Below are positions 46,414 to 55,366 of a stretch of 64,000 nucleotides of DNA, in pieces. The stretch spans positions 1-64,000 of the forward strand of contig JAWUWW010000039.1 in NCBI GenBank assembly GCA_034111645.1, written 5' to 3'. Numbering within the stretch: position 1 is the first letter of the stretch; the number at the start of each line of letters is the position of its first letter. The position numbers and the translations under genes were made by a program. The stretch is from CANLBN01 sp034111645 (GTDB taxonomy: Bacteria > Pseudomonadota > Gammaproteobacteria > Pseudomonadales > Cellvibrionaceae). A model generated the notes under the pieces. That model searched no databases. It saw nothing but the letters and a program-made list of their open reading frames with translations, and was not told where the DNA came from.

Positions 46414-46695
46414 CTAGTCTGTATCCTTTATTTCAAAATGACGCTCAGCATTAATAGTAACTTTTAACCATGTTGACATTTCAACCCGATGTTTATGTTT
46501 AGACAAAGCTTCTCGATTTAAAAACTCCTCATAAAAATTAAATTTGAGAGGATTTTCTGTGTCTTGATTAGCCTCAAATAGAAGGCAGCCATTTTCCTTT
46601 TTACTTAATGCTATGTGCGTAATAAGTTCCCGCTTGACAGTATTAAGATCGTCAGAGCTTACGATAATATAACCTTTTAAAATCACCTTTGACAA
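46414..46695 (-). CDS. Antibiotic biosynthesis monooxygenase-like (ABM) protein
   Basis: A 93-residue single ferredoxin-like domain of the ABM/YgiN family. Visible features are ITHIALSKKENGCLLFEANQ near residue 25 and the FYEEFLNREALSKHKHRVEM pattern near residue 54. Family members act as quinol monooxygenases, in heme degradation, or have no known activity; the substrate is unclear. The gene is 77 bp downstream of the DUF3047 gene and separated from it by an inverted repeat. Confidence 0.8.
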   Translation of the reverse strand: MSKVILKGYIIVSSDDLNTVKRELITHIALSKKENGCLLFEANQDTENPLKFNFYEEFLNREALSKHKHRVEMSTWLKVTINAERHFEIKDTD

Positions 46696-46730
46696 CGTTA
46701 AGTAATCCGTAGCTATATAATGAATTTATT

Positions 46731-46756
46731 TTACGGCTGTTATGTTTAAGCCGTAA
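46731..46756 (-). terminator. Small inverted repeat after the DUF3047 gene
   Basis: TTACGGCT (46731-46738) and AGCCGTAA (46749-46756) form an 8-base stem with a 10-base loop, 16 bases downstream of the DUF3047 stop on the minus strand. The T-run is poor, so this is a weak or Rho-assisted terminator candidate. Confidence 0.4.
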
Positions 46757-46772
46757 CTTTATTAAAGGTTAA

Positions 46773-47438
46773 CTACATTTTACTAAAGATAATATCGCCG
46801 TAATAAGATTCTGCTTCTTTTCCACTATTATCCGTATCTGTCATAATAGCCACCAGGTCTATGTGTCGATAAGCTTTTTGATTTGCGGCATCATCGCCTT
46901 TGTCGCCAAAAGTATCAATTAAGTCTTGATATACATTACGTTTTTGATCGTACCATTTACCCTGTTGAGATTCGGCGCCTTGAACTGACATCATTTTTAC
47001 GTTCGAGCCTGCAAAGGGGTTGTTCCAAACTAATCCTTGATCTTGATTGCTTGACCAAACATAGTTTAATGATTTAGTTTTCCAAATAAAAAACCCTCCA
47101 TCAATCACAACATAAATACGTGCAACAAAGTCATCGCCATCTTTAGTGCGCTCTTCTAGATCTGTCAGGCTCTTTTCTGCAAGCCAGCTCCAGTTAATAT
47201 AAGGAGTTTTTAAAAGATCAATTTTCCTTTTTAATCCAAGCCCCGATGCTGAATTTTGACTTAATGCCTTTAGTGCCAAACGTCCTTTATAGTTTTCTAT
47301 GGTGTAAATTGATTTGCCAGAAAATTCTTTAGGCTCCCATTTTTGAATACCGTTATCATTTAATGACGTTAAATTATTAGCAGCGTTAACATTAAAACAA
47401 CTGATTAAACTAAAAAATACAGCGGTCCATCGAAGCAT
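46773..47438 (-). CDS. DUF3047-family secreted protein
   Basis: A 221-residue protein with a signal peptide ending FNVNAANN (about residue 20). The family pattern includes KWEPKEFSGKSIYTIE near residue 33, YINWSWLAEKSLTDLEERTK near residue 80, DDFVARIYVVIDGG near residue 101, and a C-terminal YYGDIIFSK. DUF3047 proteins are periplasmic or exported and of unknown function; the fold is probably a beta-sandwich. It stands as a single gene. Confidence 0.85.
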   Translation of the reverse strand: MLRWTAVFFSLISCFNVNAANNLTSLNDNGIQKWEPKEFSGKSIYTIENYKGRLALKALSQNSASGLGLKRKIDLLKTPYINWSWLAEKSLTDLEERTKDGDDFVARIYVVIDGGFFIWKTKSLNYVWSSNQDQGLVWNNPFAGSNVKMMSVQGAESQQGKWYDQKRNVYQDLIDTFGDKGDDAANQKAYRHIDLVAIMTDTDNSGKEAESYYGDIIFSKM

Positions 47439-47589
47439 AGGTATATCCTAAGTAATATTTAGTGTCTAAATCAATGGACTCCGATTGAGCAAAAAAGTTC
47501 GTTAAAGTGAAATAGTCGGACAGTATCTCGTCATTAAAAATTAGATGCCACGCCTTATTTTTTTTAAGCGTGATAAATTTTAACAAATT

Positions 47590-49125
47590 TTATTTATTGC
47601 CAAGCCATTCGAGTTTATAAAGATCTCTGCGGCGATCTAAGAAGTTTCTTACAGATCCTTCATTTTGCAGTCTGTTTAGCTTTTCTAGATCTAGATCAAC
47701 AATCAGAGTCATTTCTGTATTGGGCGTGGTTTCCGCCAAAATAGCATCGTGAGGAAAAGAAAAATCTGACGGTGAAAAAACTGCCGATTGAGCATATTGA
47801 ATATCTGCACCATCAACCTTTGGCAAGTTGCCGACACTACCAGCGATTGCAACATAGCATTCATTTTCGATGGCGCGAGCCTGAGCACAAATGCGCACCC
47901 TAAGGTAGGCATTTTTAGTATCTGTCCAAAAAGGCACAAACAGCATCTGCATACCTTGCTCTGCTTGTAGGCGAGCAAGCTCCGGGAATTCAACATCGTA
48001 ACAAATAAGAATGCCTATTTTTCCAAAATCGGTATCAAAAACTCTTAGATCGCTGCCGCCTTGCATGATCCACGCGCGTTTTTCATATGGAGTAGGGTGA
48101 AGCTTGTATTGTGCATCTGTGGTTCCATCGCGACGACAAAGATAAGAGACATTTAACAACTCATCATTTTCTATAATTGGAATAGAGCCAGCAATAACAT
48201 TAATATTGTATGAAACCGCAAGCTTAGAGATAGCATCTACAATTTCTAAGCCATACTCCGATAATGCCTTGATAGAATCAATTGAATTATCATGACTTTC
48301 AATACCCATTAATGGCGCATTGAAAAATTCAGGAAAAAGAGCAAGATCGCATTGATAGTCTGATAGTGCATCAATAAAAAATTCGACTTGTTGAATTAAT
48401 TCATCAACAGAGTTGAGGGAACGCATTTGCCATTGCACACATCCAATGCGAGCACTGGTCGGAGCTGCGCCGAAAAGAACAGACTTTTCAGGATCGTAAT
48501 AAAGATTTGTCCATTCTAAAAGTGTCGCATAACCGTGTGATTCTTTATCCTCAGGTAGATAACCTTTCATTACCCGTTTAACTTCAAATTCATTTGACAG
48601 CTGAAAGGTTAGAATCGGATCGTAGATTTCTTTCTTTTTTACCTGTTCAATATAGGCTTGAGGTGTCAACGTTTTAGAGTAATCCTGGTAGTTTGGAATT
48701 CTTCCGCCTGCAACAATAGCTTTTAAATTAAGGTTGTAGCACAACTCTTTGCGGGCTTCATAAAGACGCCGACCTAAACGCATGCCGTGGTATCGAGGCG
48801 AGACAAATATATCAACTCCATACAACACATCGCCCAATGGATCATGTGTTGTTAAATAAGCATTGCCAGTAATTTCATCATAGGTATGTTGATCGCCAAA
48901 TTTATCATAATCAACAATGACGCTAAAGGCGGCAGCAACAACTACTCCGTGGTCCTCAATACAAATCTGACCCTCTTGAAACACTTGCAGCTGAGTTTTA
49001 AATATTTTCATTGGCCAAGAACCACCTAAACCGGGGTATGCTTCATCCATTAATTTTTTGATATCAGCGAAGTCATCTAATGTTAAATTTCTGAGATTGA
49101 GTTTGTGTTCAGTTTCTTCGGTCAT
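47590..49125 (-). CDS. GNAT acetyltransferase fused to nitrilase-type hydrolase
   Basis: A 511-residue fusion. The N-terminal GNAT domain (about 10-190) has the acetyl-CoA loop YHGMRLGRRLYE near residue 114. The C-terminal carbon-nitrogen hydrolase domain (about 225-500) has the full catalytic triad: Glu in LALFPEFFNA, Lys in QYKLHPTPYEKR, and Cys in ILICYDVEFPELA. Nitrilase-superfamily enzymes hydrolyse amide or nitrile bonds. This two-domain architecture is widespread in bacteria, but its substrate is not known to me. The gene is monocistronic. Confidence 0.9.
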   Translation of the reverse strand: MTEETEHKLNLRNLTLDDFADIKKLMDEAYPGLGGSWPMKIFKTQLQVFQEGQICIEDHGVVVAAAFSVIVDYDKFGDQHTYDEITGNAYLTTHDPLGDVLYGVDIFVSPRYHGMRLGRRLYEARKELCYNLNLKAIVAGGRIPNYQDYSKTLTPQAYIEQVKKKEIYDPILTFQLSNEFEVKRVMKGYLPEDKESHGYATLLEWTNLYYDPEKSVLFGAAPTSARIGCVQWQMRSLNSVDELIQQVEFFIDALSDYQCDLALFPEFFNAPLMGIESHDNSIDSIKALSEYGLEIVDAISKLAVSYNINVIAGSIPIIENDELLNVSYLCRRDGTTDAQYKLHPTPYEKRAWIMQGGSDLRVFDTDFGKIGILICYDVEFPELARLQAEQGMQMLFVPFWTDTKNAYLRVRICAQARAIENECYVAIAGSVGNLPKVDGADIQYAQSAVFSPSDFSFPHDAILAETTPNTEMTLIVDLDLEKLNRLQNEGSVRNFLDRRRDLYKLEWLGNK

Positions 49126-49735
49126 GTTTGTCCTGTGTTACTTATAAAGTGAAAGGGCTATTAAATAAGATAGTATTGACGGCTCATGCCATTTCATATC
49201 AATAAAATATTGGTTTAAATAATCTAACTAGTAAAATGATACCAAAAAAGCAACGATTTTTCCTTATCCTTATAGCGTCACATTTAGTAAGCCACAATCA
49301 GCAGCAGAATTGAATATTTGGCATAGTCATAAGAGAGGATGCATCAATTTGATGTTGAAATAGAAGCTTTACCAATATTTTATCGTCTCGCTAGTATAAA
49401 GCTAAAGTTTGTATTAGTTGAGATTTAAAACTTTGTAGTTTGTTAGATGCAAATAATTAAATTTATCATATAAAAGAAATTGAGAATTAGTTTATGCTTT
49501 AATCTGAGGTCTTTGCTTAGGTTTAAATAAGCTTATTTAACTAGCTATCACAAGTAAATTAATACTAATTTTAGACCAATCTAACAGGTTATAAATGTCC
49601 GTATACTGTCATGAAGATCATAATCGTATGCATTAATTATAAGGTAAAAGCGTCTTTATGGAGTTGTTAACCCGTTGAGCCTTGGCATCAAAAGAATGTT
49701 ATTTGTATTTTTTTAATTCACATTCATGCCGTTAA
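49126..49735. other. Intergenic region, 610 bp, no gene recognised
   Basis: This region lies upstream of the truncated anti-sigma gene, where a sigma factor gene would be expected. I found no open frame with sigma-70 features. It contains a perfect 18-base palindrome TTAAATAAGCTTATTTAA at 49523-49540. Part of the lost anti-sigma N-terminus may have lain here, but nothing is readable. Confidence 0.4.
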
Positions 49736-50371
49736 TTGGCTCTTCATATTGATTGGGAACATGGATTATCGCCGTTAAATGATTATGTGCAAGATATCGA
49801 ACCGGGAGCAGACTTGCTGGATGATTTATTTGCAAAGCTCGACATGCATACAACCTTGCCAGAAAATGAGAACAAACCAGATATCAATCCTTCATTGAGG
49901 CAAAAAAATGTTGTTGATATTGATTCCATGCGCATTAAAATTAAACGCTGGCGCACCGCGGGAGCGACTGCAATAGCAGCGGGTCTAGCAGCCTTTATTG
50001 TTGCGTACACCGATATTTTCCCTCAAGAGCAACCCTTCGTTGCGGTATTTCACGCAGATGACAAGCAGCCCTCGCTTATAATGTCAATTAATATTAAAAC
50101 ACAGCAGCTGACGGTAAGGTCAATAACCGCTGAAGAACAAACAGGTAAAACCTATCAATTTTGGATTAAAGCCGATGAATTTGGTCCAACTCCACGCTCG
50201 CTCGGTTTATTAACTTCAATTGTCAGCCCTATCCAAAAAGAGCTCGACTTTGAGCCGGCTATCATTCGCAAGGCTACTTTTGGGATTAGTCTAGAGCCTG
50301 CCGGAGGCTCTCCTACTGGCGTTCCAACTGGCCCTGCTATTCACGGAAAATTATATCCTACCTCTATTTAA
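49736..50371 (+). CDS. Anti-sigma factor (RskA C-terminal type), N-terminally truncated
   Basis: The 211 codons match the second half of RskA/anti-sigma-K proteins. A segment WEHGLSPLNDYVQDIEPGAD, normally internal, opens the frame; a membrane helix follows at about residues 74-92; and the extracytoplasmic RskA domain comes next (QPFVAVFHADDKQPSLIMSI, then PTGVPTGPAIHGKL at the end). The usual N-terminal 60-70 residues that bind the sigma factor are missing: a TAA sits directly before the TTG used here. No sigma factor gene lies upstream. It is probably a decaying or orphan gene; the next gene may have been a target. Confidence 0.6.
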   Translation: MALHIDWEHGLSPLNDYVQDIEPGADLLDDLFAKLDMHTTLPENENKPDINPSLRQKNVVDIDSMRIKIKRWRTAGATAIAAGLAAFIVAYTDIFPQEQPFVAVFHADDKQPSLIMSINIKTQQLTVRSITAEEQTGKTYQFWIKADEFGPTPRSLGLLTSIVSPIQKELDFEPAIIRKATFGISLEPAGGSPTGVPTGPAIHGKLYPTSI

Positions 50372-50585
50372 ACTTTTGAAATCCGCTTCTCGTTATTCAA
50401 AACCTAAAGCAGCTCTCAATTTTTTATCATTTAATTTAATGTTGTTTATTTTTCTGAAACTTATTTTAAAAGACTCCGTAGCTGTTGTTAGATCAACTCA
50501 AAAACATTATCAGTGTTGATCGTTAGTTGGACTATTTTTAGTCCAACTTTACAGAAAGCTATATAAAATAAACTCAGGAGTTTTT

Positions 50586-51014
50586 ATGAAAAACGTTATA
50601 AAAAGTACAGCGTCACGCATCGCCTATAGTTTTGGCATTTTACTAATAACCGGATCTGCATTTGCAGGTCATCACCAGATGAGTGTTGATGGAAATGACC
50701 AAGATGTTTCTGGCGGTACTGTTACTGCAGAAAAAATAATGGCTGAAAGTAATGGCTGGTTAGTTGTTCATCGTACCGATGCCAATAAAAAACCTGGCGT
50801 AGTTGTTGGTCATGCACCGCTAAAAAAAGTGAAAAAAAACCTAAGCGCTATTCTAACTGAACCAGTTAAATCAGATGAAATGCTCATGTTAATGCTTCAT
50901 TGTGAAGCTGGTGGCACAAAAACAGGAATTTTCGAATACTATTTAGGTGCTAAAGAAGATGGCCCCATTAAAATTGATGGAAAGCTAATCATGGATATTG
51001 TTAGCGCAAAATAA
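50586..51014 (+). CDS. Secreted DUF7282-like protein
   Basis: A 142-residue protein with a signal peptide cleaved after GSAFA (about residue 27). The mature part has VSGGTVTAEKIMAESNGWLV near residue 41 and PGVVVGHAPLKKVKKNLS near residue 70. These resemble the single beta-sandwich DUF7282 domain found in exported proteins of archaea and bacteria. The function is unknown. It follows the truncated anti-sigma gene, has a good ribosome binding site (CAGGAG), and ends in a strong terminator, so it is an independent unit or a former sigma-factor target. Confidence 0.7.
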   Translation: MKNVIKSTASRIAYSFGILLITGSAFAGHHQMSVDGNDQDVSGGTVTAEKIMAESNGWLVVHRTDANKKPGVVVGHAPLKKVKKNLSAILTEPVKSDEMLMLMLHCEAGGTKTGIFEYYLGAKEDGPIKIDGKLIMDIVSAK

Positions 51015-51022
51015 TTGTTCGT

Positions 51023-51061
51023 AAAAAAAGAATGCGAGCTTATGCCTCGCATTCTTTTTTT
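51023..51061 (+). terminator. Strong rho-independent terminator
   Basis: A perfect 16-base stem: AAAAAAAGAATGCGAG (51023-51038) pairs with CTCGCATTCTTTTTTT (51046-51061) around a 7-base loop. It lies 8 bases after the stop of the DUF7282-like gene. Confidence 0.9.
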
Positions 51062-51210
51062 GATTAAAGGTTGTGTTAAAAACTGTTTAAACATCAACAT
51101 TTGTAGGTAAAATTAAAAAGATAGTTAGCCGAGTAAAATCTATCACAGATACAGCATATAACGATTCAAGAAATTACGTTGATGGACACTAATTTTATTG
51201 CCATTTGAGG

Positions 51211-51888
51211 TTAGTTTTTCGTTGCAGTTTCTTTAACAAAGGTAGCTTGTTTCGGATTATAACTCCCTGTTTCTATCATCGATTTCATGGCTTTTAATGT
51301 TTTATAAGGTGAGCCTACGAGCAGGCTGTTGGTTAACCAAGCTGGCGCAGGTCCATTTGGGTTGATATGCCCAAAGCTCTCGACGAGCGTTGTGCCGTCA
51401 CTTTGGGGTGTAAAATGCCACTGTGAAAAAGCATCCTCGATTCGAACAGCATTAGTTTTTGGAACAAGCTCAGGTTCAGGGTAAGCAGACATGGTTATTT
51501 TTAAGGTGTCGGGATTTTGTGTCCAAACTGTTCTTGAAATAACATCTCTATCAGCAATAGGAAAGGGAATGTCATTGTAAGAATATACATAATATTCAGT
51601 ATCTGAAATACGTGAATGAATATAAGCCTCTCTGCATAAATCTACCCACTGGCTACAGGTTGAGGTATCTTTTACCAAAGACACAAGAGCATTGGCAGTT
51701 CCATCTACAGTCATAACCCCCCTAAATGCGTCATATATAGAGTCGGGTACTTTACTGGTATAAATAGCTATGTCGTCCGTGTCTTTCTTTTTTTCCCAGT
51801 TGTAGTCGACCCCTTGAACTTGAGCTACTACTTGATGTGCTAAAAAAGTTAATATAACGAAAATTAAGTACTTTGTTAGATTTGCCAT
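51211..51888 (-). CDS. START-domain lipid-binding protein, exported
   Basis: A 225-residue protein with an N-terminal signal peptide (about residues 1-22, ending HQVVAQ). A START domain follows (about 28-205), recognised from WEKKKDTDDIAIYTSKVPDS, a central EYYVYSYNDIPFPIADRD near residue 97, and the C-terminal helix segment PAWLTNSLLVGSPYKTLKAM. START domains bind a hydrophobic ligand, often a lipid or sterol, in a deep pocket. Exported bacterial members are common in marine Gammaproteobacteria, but their ligands are mostly unknown. It is divergent from frmA. Confidence 0.88.
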   Translation of the reverse strand: MANLTKYLIFVILTFLAHQVVAQVQGVDYNWEKKKDTDDIAIYTSKVPDSIYDAFRGVMTVDGTANALVSLVKDTSTCSQWVDLCREAYIHSRISDTEYYVYSYNDIPFPIADRDVISRTVWTQNPDTLKITMSAYPEPELVPKTNAVRIEDAFSQWHFTPQSDGTTLVESFGHINPNGPAPAWLTNSLLVGSPYKTLKAMKSMIETGSYNPKQATFVKETATKN

Positions 51889-52085
51889 ATGACAGTGACC
51901 AGTTCAAGAATTTTATATTTTTGATCTTATATAAAGACCGGAAGTATGTTTACAAGTTCATCATGTTGACACATTTCAAATTGTAAATCTGTATATAGAG
52001 TGATGCGCTGAGAGATGTGCATCGTATCTATATGTTGATACAATAAAACTATTAGAAACACACTAATTGATTGAAGAGAGATAAA

Positions 52086-53195
52086 ATGAAAACACGCGCT
52101 GCGGTGGCTTGGGAAGCGGGAAAGCCATTAACTATTGAAGAAATTAATATCGAGGGTCCTAAAGCTGGTGAAGTTTTGTTGCGAGTGGTTGCAACCGGTG
52201 TTTGTCACACCGATGCATACACACTATCTGGTGATGATCCTGAGGGCATTTTCCCGGCTGTGTTGGGTCATGAGGGCGGTGCGATTGTTGAAGAAATCGG
52301 TGCAGGTGTTACATCACTAGCGGTTGGCGATCACGTTATTCCTTTATACACGCCTGAATGTGGGCAGTGTAAATTTTGTTTGTCGGGTAAAACGAACCTT
52401 TGTCAGGCTATTCGAGCCACTCAAGGTAAGGGCCTAATGCCTGACGGGACCTCGCGTTTTTCTAAGGATGGAAAAGCTATATTCCATTATATGGGTACCT
52501 CAACATTTTCTGAATATACGGTAGTTCCCGAAATAGCCGTTGCCAAAATTAATAAAGCAGCCCCCTTAGATAAAGTATGTTTGTTAGGTTGTGGCATCAC
52601 TACAGGTATCGGAGCTGTTCTTAATACCGCTAAAGTAGAGGCGGGCTCGACAGTTGCTATCTTTGGCTTAGGCGGTATTGGCTTAAGTGTCGTTCAAGGT
52701 GCCGTGATGGCCAAAGCTGAGCGAATTTATTGTATTGATATTAACGCAGATAAGTTTGAAATGGCTAAAATGCTAGGAGCGACAGATTTTATCAATCCTA
52801 AGGATTATGATAAGCCTATTCAAGATGTTATTGTTGAATTAACCGACGGCGGTGTCGATTATTCGTTTGAATGTATCGGCAATGTTAACTTAATGCGTTC
52901 GGCCTTAGAATGTTGTCATAAAGGTTGGGGTGAATCTGTTATTGTTGGTGTTGCTGGAGCCGGTCAAGAAATCTCAACGCGCCCGTTTCAGTTGGTGACG
53001 GGTCGTGTCTGGCGAGGCACTGCATTTGGTGGCGTCAAAGGTCGCTCTGAGTTGCCGGGTTATGTTGATAAGTATATGAAAGGTGAAATTCAAATAGATC
53101 AAATGGTAACGCATACCATGGGGCTAGATGATATTAATAAAGCCTTTGATTTAATGCACGAGGGTAAAAGTATTCGCTCGGTCGTTATTTACTAA
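52086..53195 (+). CDS. frmA: S-(hydroxymethyl)glutathione dehydrogenase (class III ADH)
   Basis: A 369-residue zinc dehydrogenase that oxidises the spontaneous formaldehyde-glutathione adduct to S-formylglutathione with NAD. I start at ATG 52086, preceded by GAAGAGA; a TTG five codons upstream is less likely. The catalytic zinc ligands occur in GVCHTDAYTLSG near residue 37 and GHEGGAIVEEIG, the structural zinc cysteines in CGQCKFCLSGKTNLC near residue 92, and the NAD loop in FGLGGIGLSV near residue 194. The next step is provided by fghA two genes downstream. No frmR regulator is visible. Confidence 0.94.
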   Translation: MKTRAAVAWEAGKPLTIEEINIEGPKAGEVLLRVVATGVCHTDAYTLSGDDPEGIFPAVLGHEGGAIVEEIGAGVTSLAVGDHVIPLYTPECGQCKFCLSGKTNLCQAIRATQGKGLMPDGTSRFSKDGKAIFHYMGTSTFSEYTVVPEIAVAKINKAAPLDKVCLLGCGITTGIGAVLNTAKVEAGSTVAIFGLGGIGLSVVQGAVMAKAERIYCIDINADKFEMAKMLGATDFINPKDYDKPIQDVIVELTDGGVDYSFECIGNVNLMRSALECCHKGWGESVIVGVAGAGQEISTRPFQLVTGRVWRGTAFGGVKGRSELPGYVDKYMKGEIQIDQMVTHTMGLDDINKAFDLMHEGKSIRSVVIY

Positions 53196-53389
53196 TAGTA
53201 GATCAATAGTTGATTAAAAGCGATTAACTGGATGTTGGCTTAATGCGACAAAGCAATGCGTTTAATAAATCCATACAAAGGTTAATCAGGTAATAATCTT
53301 ACGATTAATTTATTTTTCTTGAAAGAAGCAGACTAAATTATTACCCGATATGAGTCTTCTCGATGAAAGGATAGTGTAAAGAGAAATTT

Positions 53390-54298
53390 ATGATTTTAAT
53401 AACATGTATTATTTTAGTATACATTGCCAGCATTATGTTTATTCAGATGCGAAATAAAAAACACTTTTCTTTGAGTCGTCAGTTAAGCGATTTCTCTACT
53501 TTTATGGTACCTTTTAATATTCCTGCATATTTATTATCTAAAGTACCCTTAACTCCAAGAATCGATCAAGCCTATTTTCCTGAATTAAAAATAATTCAAG
53601 AGAATTGGGAAGATGTTCGAGATGAAGCATTGCTTTTATACCAGCAAGGTCATATTGCAATAAAAGAAGATGATTTGCCGGGCAGTAGTTTTTATAAAAA
53701 TAATAGATGGACAAGTTTTTATTTAAAAATATATGATAATAAAATTCCATCTGCCCATAAGTTGGCACCAAAAACAATGGCATTGATTGATCAAGTTCCA
53801 TCAATGCGCATGGCTCTTTTTGCCTGCTTAAACCCGGGAAAACAACTCAGCAATCATCACGATCCCTTTGCTTATACCTTAAGATATTCATTAGGCCTTA
53901 GCACTCCTAATCATGAAGGCTGTGGACTAATGGTAAACGGCGACAATTATCAATGGGCCGATGGTGACGCGATTATTTTTGATGAAACTTATCAACATTC
54001 TGCGCACAATAATACTGAAATACCGCGAATTATTTTGATGACCGACATTGATCGTCCTCTCAAAAGTGCAAGCGTTCAAAAAATATATTACTGGTTTGGT
54101 TTTTGGTTTAATCGAATATTTGCAGTTGATAATTTAGACAAAAAATATACTGGTTTCGGCAATAAGTTAGGCAAAGGCTTAAATGCTTATAAAGCTTTAT
54201 TGAAAAAATTCAAACGCTGGAATAAAACTTTATATACCGTCACTAAGTTAACTGTGGTGGCAATTTTACTTTATAGTGTTGGTAGCTTGCTAGTCTAA
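53390..54298 (+). CDS. Aspartyl/asparaginyl beta-hydroxylase family, LpxO-like
   Basis: A 302-residue protein with hydrophobic segments at both ends (residues 1-18 and about 280-300) around a double-stranded beta-helix dioxygenase domain. The Fe(II) and 2-oxoglutarate site is visible as NHHDPFAYTLRYSLGL near residue 153, ADGDAIIFDETYQHSAHNN near residue 188, and RIILMTDIDRP. LpxO hydroxylates the secondary acyl chain of lipid A, but this family is broad and the substrate is not certain. The gene is inserted between frmA and fghA in the same direction, with gaps of 194 and 68 bp. Confidence 0.82.
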   Translation: MILITCIILVYIASIMFIQMRNKKHFSLSRQLSDFSTFMVPFNIPAYLLSKVPLTPRIDQAYFPELKIIQENWEDVRDEALLLYQQGHIAIKEDDLPGSSFYKNNRWTSFYLKIYDNKIPSAHKLAPKTMALIDQVPSMRMALFACLNPGKQLSNHHDPFAYTLRYSLGLSTPNHEGCGLMVNGDNYQWADGDAIIFDETYQHSAHNNTEIPRIILMTDIDRPLKSASVQKIYYWFGFWFNRIFAVDNLDKKYTGFGNKLGKGLNAYKALLKKFKRWNKTLYTVTKLTVVAILLYSVGSLLV

Positions 54299-54366
54299 AA
54301 TTATTTTGCAAGCTTTATGATTGTTAAAGTTATTGATCAAATATAAATATTATAAGGTTGAAGCGT

Positions 54367-55221
54367 ATGAAAATATTATCCGAAAATAAGTCTTTTGACG
54401 GCTGGGTTAAACGTTGTCAGCACGAATCGAAAAGCTTGAATTGCACTATGATTTTTTCAATATATTTGCCACCGGCAGCAGAAGATAAAACAGTGCCGGT
54501 TTTATATTGGTTATCAGGCCTTACCTGCACCGATGAAAATTTTATGCAAAAAGCGAATGCTCAACGCGTTGCATCTGAACTTGGAATTGCTATTGTCTGT
54601 CCAGATACAAGCCCTCGAGGAACAAATTTACCGGGTGAGCACGACACTTATGATTTTGGCTCAGGCGCTGGCTTTTATTTAAATGCAACGCAAGCTCCTT
54701 GGAGTGAACATTACAATATGTATGATTATGTTGTTGATGAATTGCCGCAAGTTATATCCGCTAATTTTCCTGTGACAGATAAAGCTAGCATTAGCGGTCA
54801 CTCTATGGGAGGGCATGGTGCTTTAACAATTGCTTTAAAAAACCCTAATAAATATAAGTCAGTATCTGCCTTTTCACCTATTTGTAATCCAACAAATTGC
54901 GCCTGGGGCGAAAGAGTGTTTACTGCTTATTTAGGTGAAGATCGCAGCTCTTGGGCGCAGTATGATGCGACACTTTTAATCAGTAAAAGCAACAAGAAAC
55001 TGCCAATGTTGATTGACCAAGGTGAGGCGGATGAGTTTTTAAAAGAACAGCTTAAGCCAGAATGTCTGCAGGCGGTATGTGAGAAAACTAACTACCCATT
55101 AACCCTAAGAATGCATGAGGGATATGATCATAGTTACTTCTTTGTTGCTAGTTTTATTGAGAGCCATCTTCGCTATCACGATAAAGCTTTAAAAGGCGAA
55201 GACAAGCAAGCCTATTACTAA
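54367..55221 (+). CDS. fghA: S-formylglutathione hydrolase
   Basis: A 284-residue esterase D-type alpha/beta hydrolase that splits S-formylglutathione to glutathione and formate. I start at ATG 54367; the TTG three codons upstream is unlikely. The nucleophile serine is in ISGHSMGGHGALTIALK near residue 145, with SPRGTNLPGEHDTYDFGSGA near residue 84 and the catalytic His in EGYDHSYFF near residue 259. It completes the glutathione-dependent formaldehyde pathway begun by FrmA. Confidence 0.94.
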   Translation: MKILSENKSFDGWVKRCQHESKSLNCTMIFSIYLPPAAEDKTVPVLYWLSGLTCTDENFMQKANAQRVASELGIAIVCPDTSPRGTNLPGEHDTYDFGSGAGFYLNATQAPWSEHYNMYDYVVDELPQVISANFPVTDKASISGHSMGGHGALTIALKNPNKYKSVSAFSPICNPTNCAWGERVFTAYLGEDRSSWAQYDATLLISKSNKKLPMLIDQGEADEFLKEQLKPECLQAVCEKTNYPLTLRMHEGYDHSYFFVASFIESHLRYHDKALKGEDKQAYY

Positions 55222-55366
55222 ATCCAATAAGCATTAGTAGTGATGGTGGCGTAAAAATATTAAATTCAATAATAAGGAAAAAAATGAACTTATATATTTA
55301 AATAATTTTTAAAATAACAATAAAAAATTAACTTTCTGCAAAACTTTCTTATTCGCAATAAGTTGT

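Noticed and set aside
49523..49540. 18-base perfect palindrome TTAAATAAGCTTATTTAA
   Set aside because: AT-rich and isolated; could be chance or an operator, but nothing nearby supports a function.
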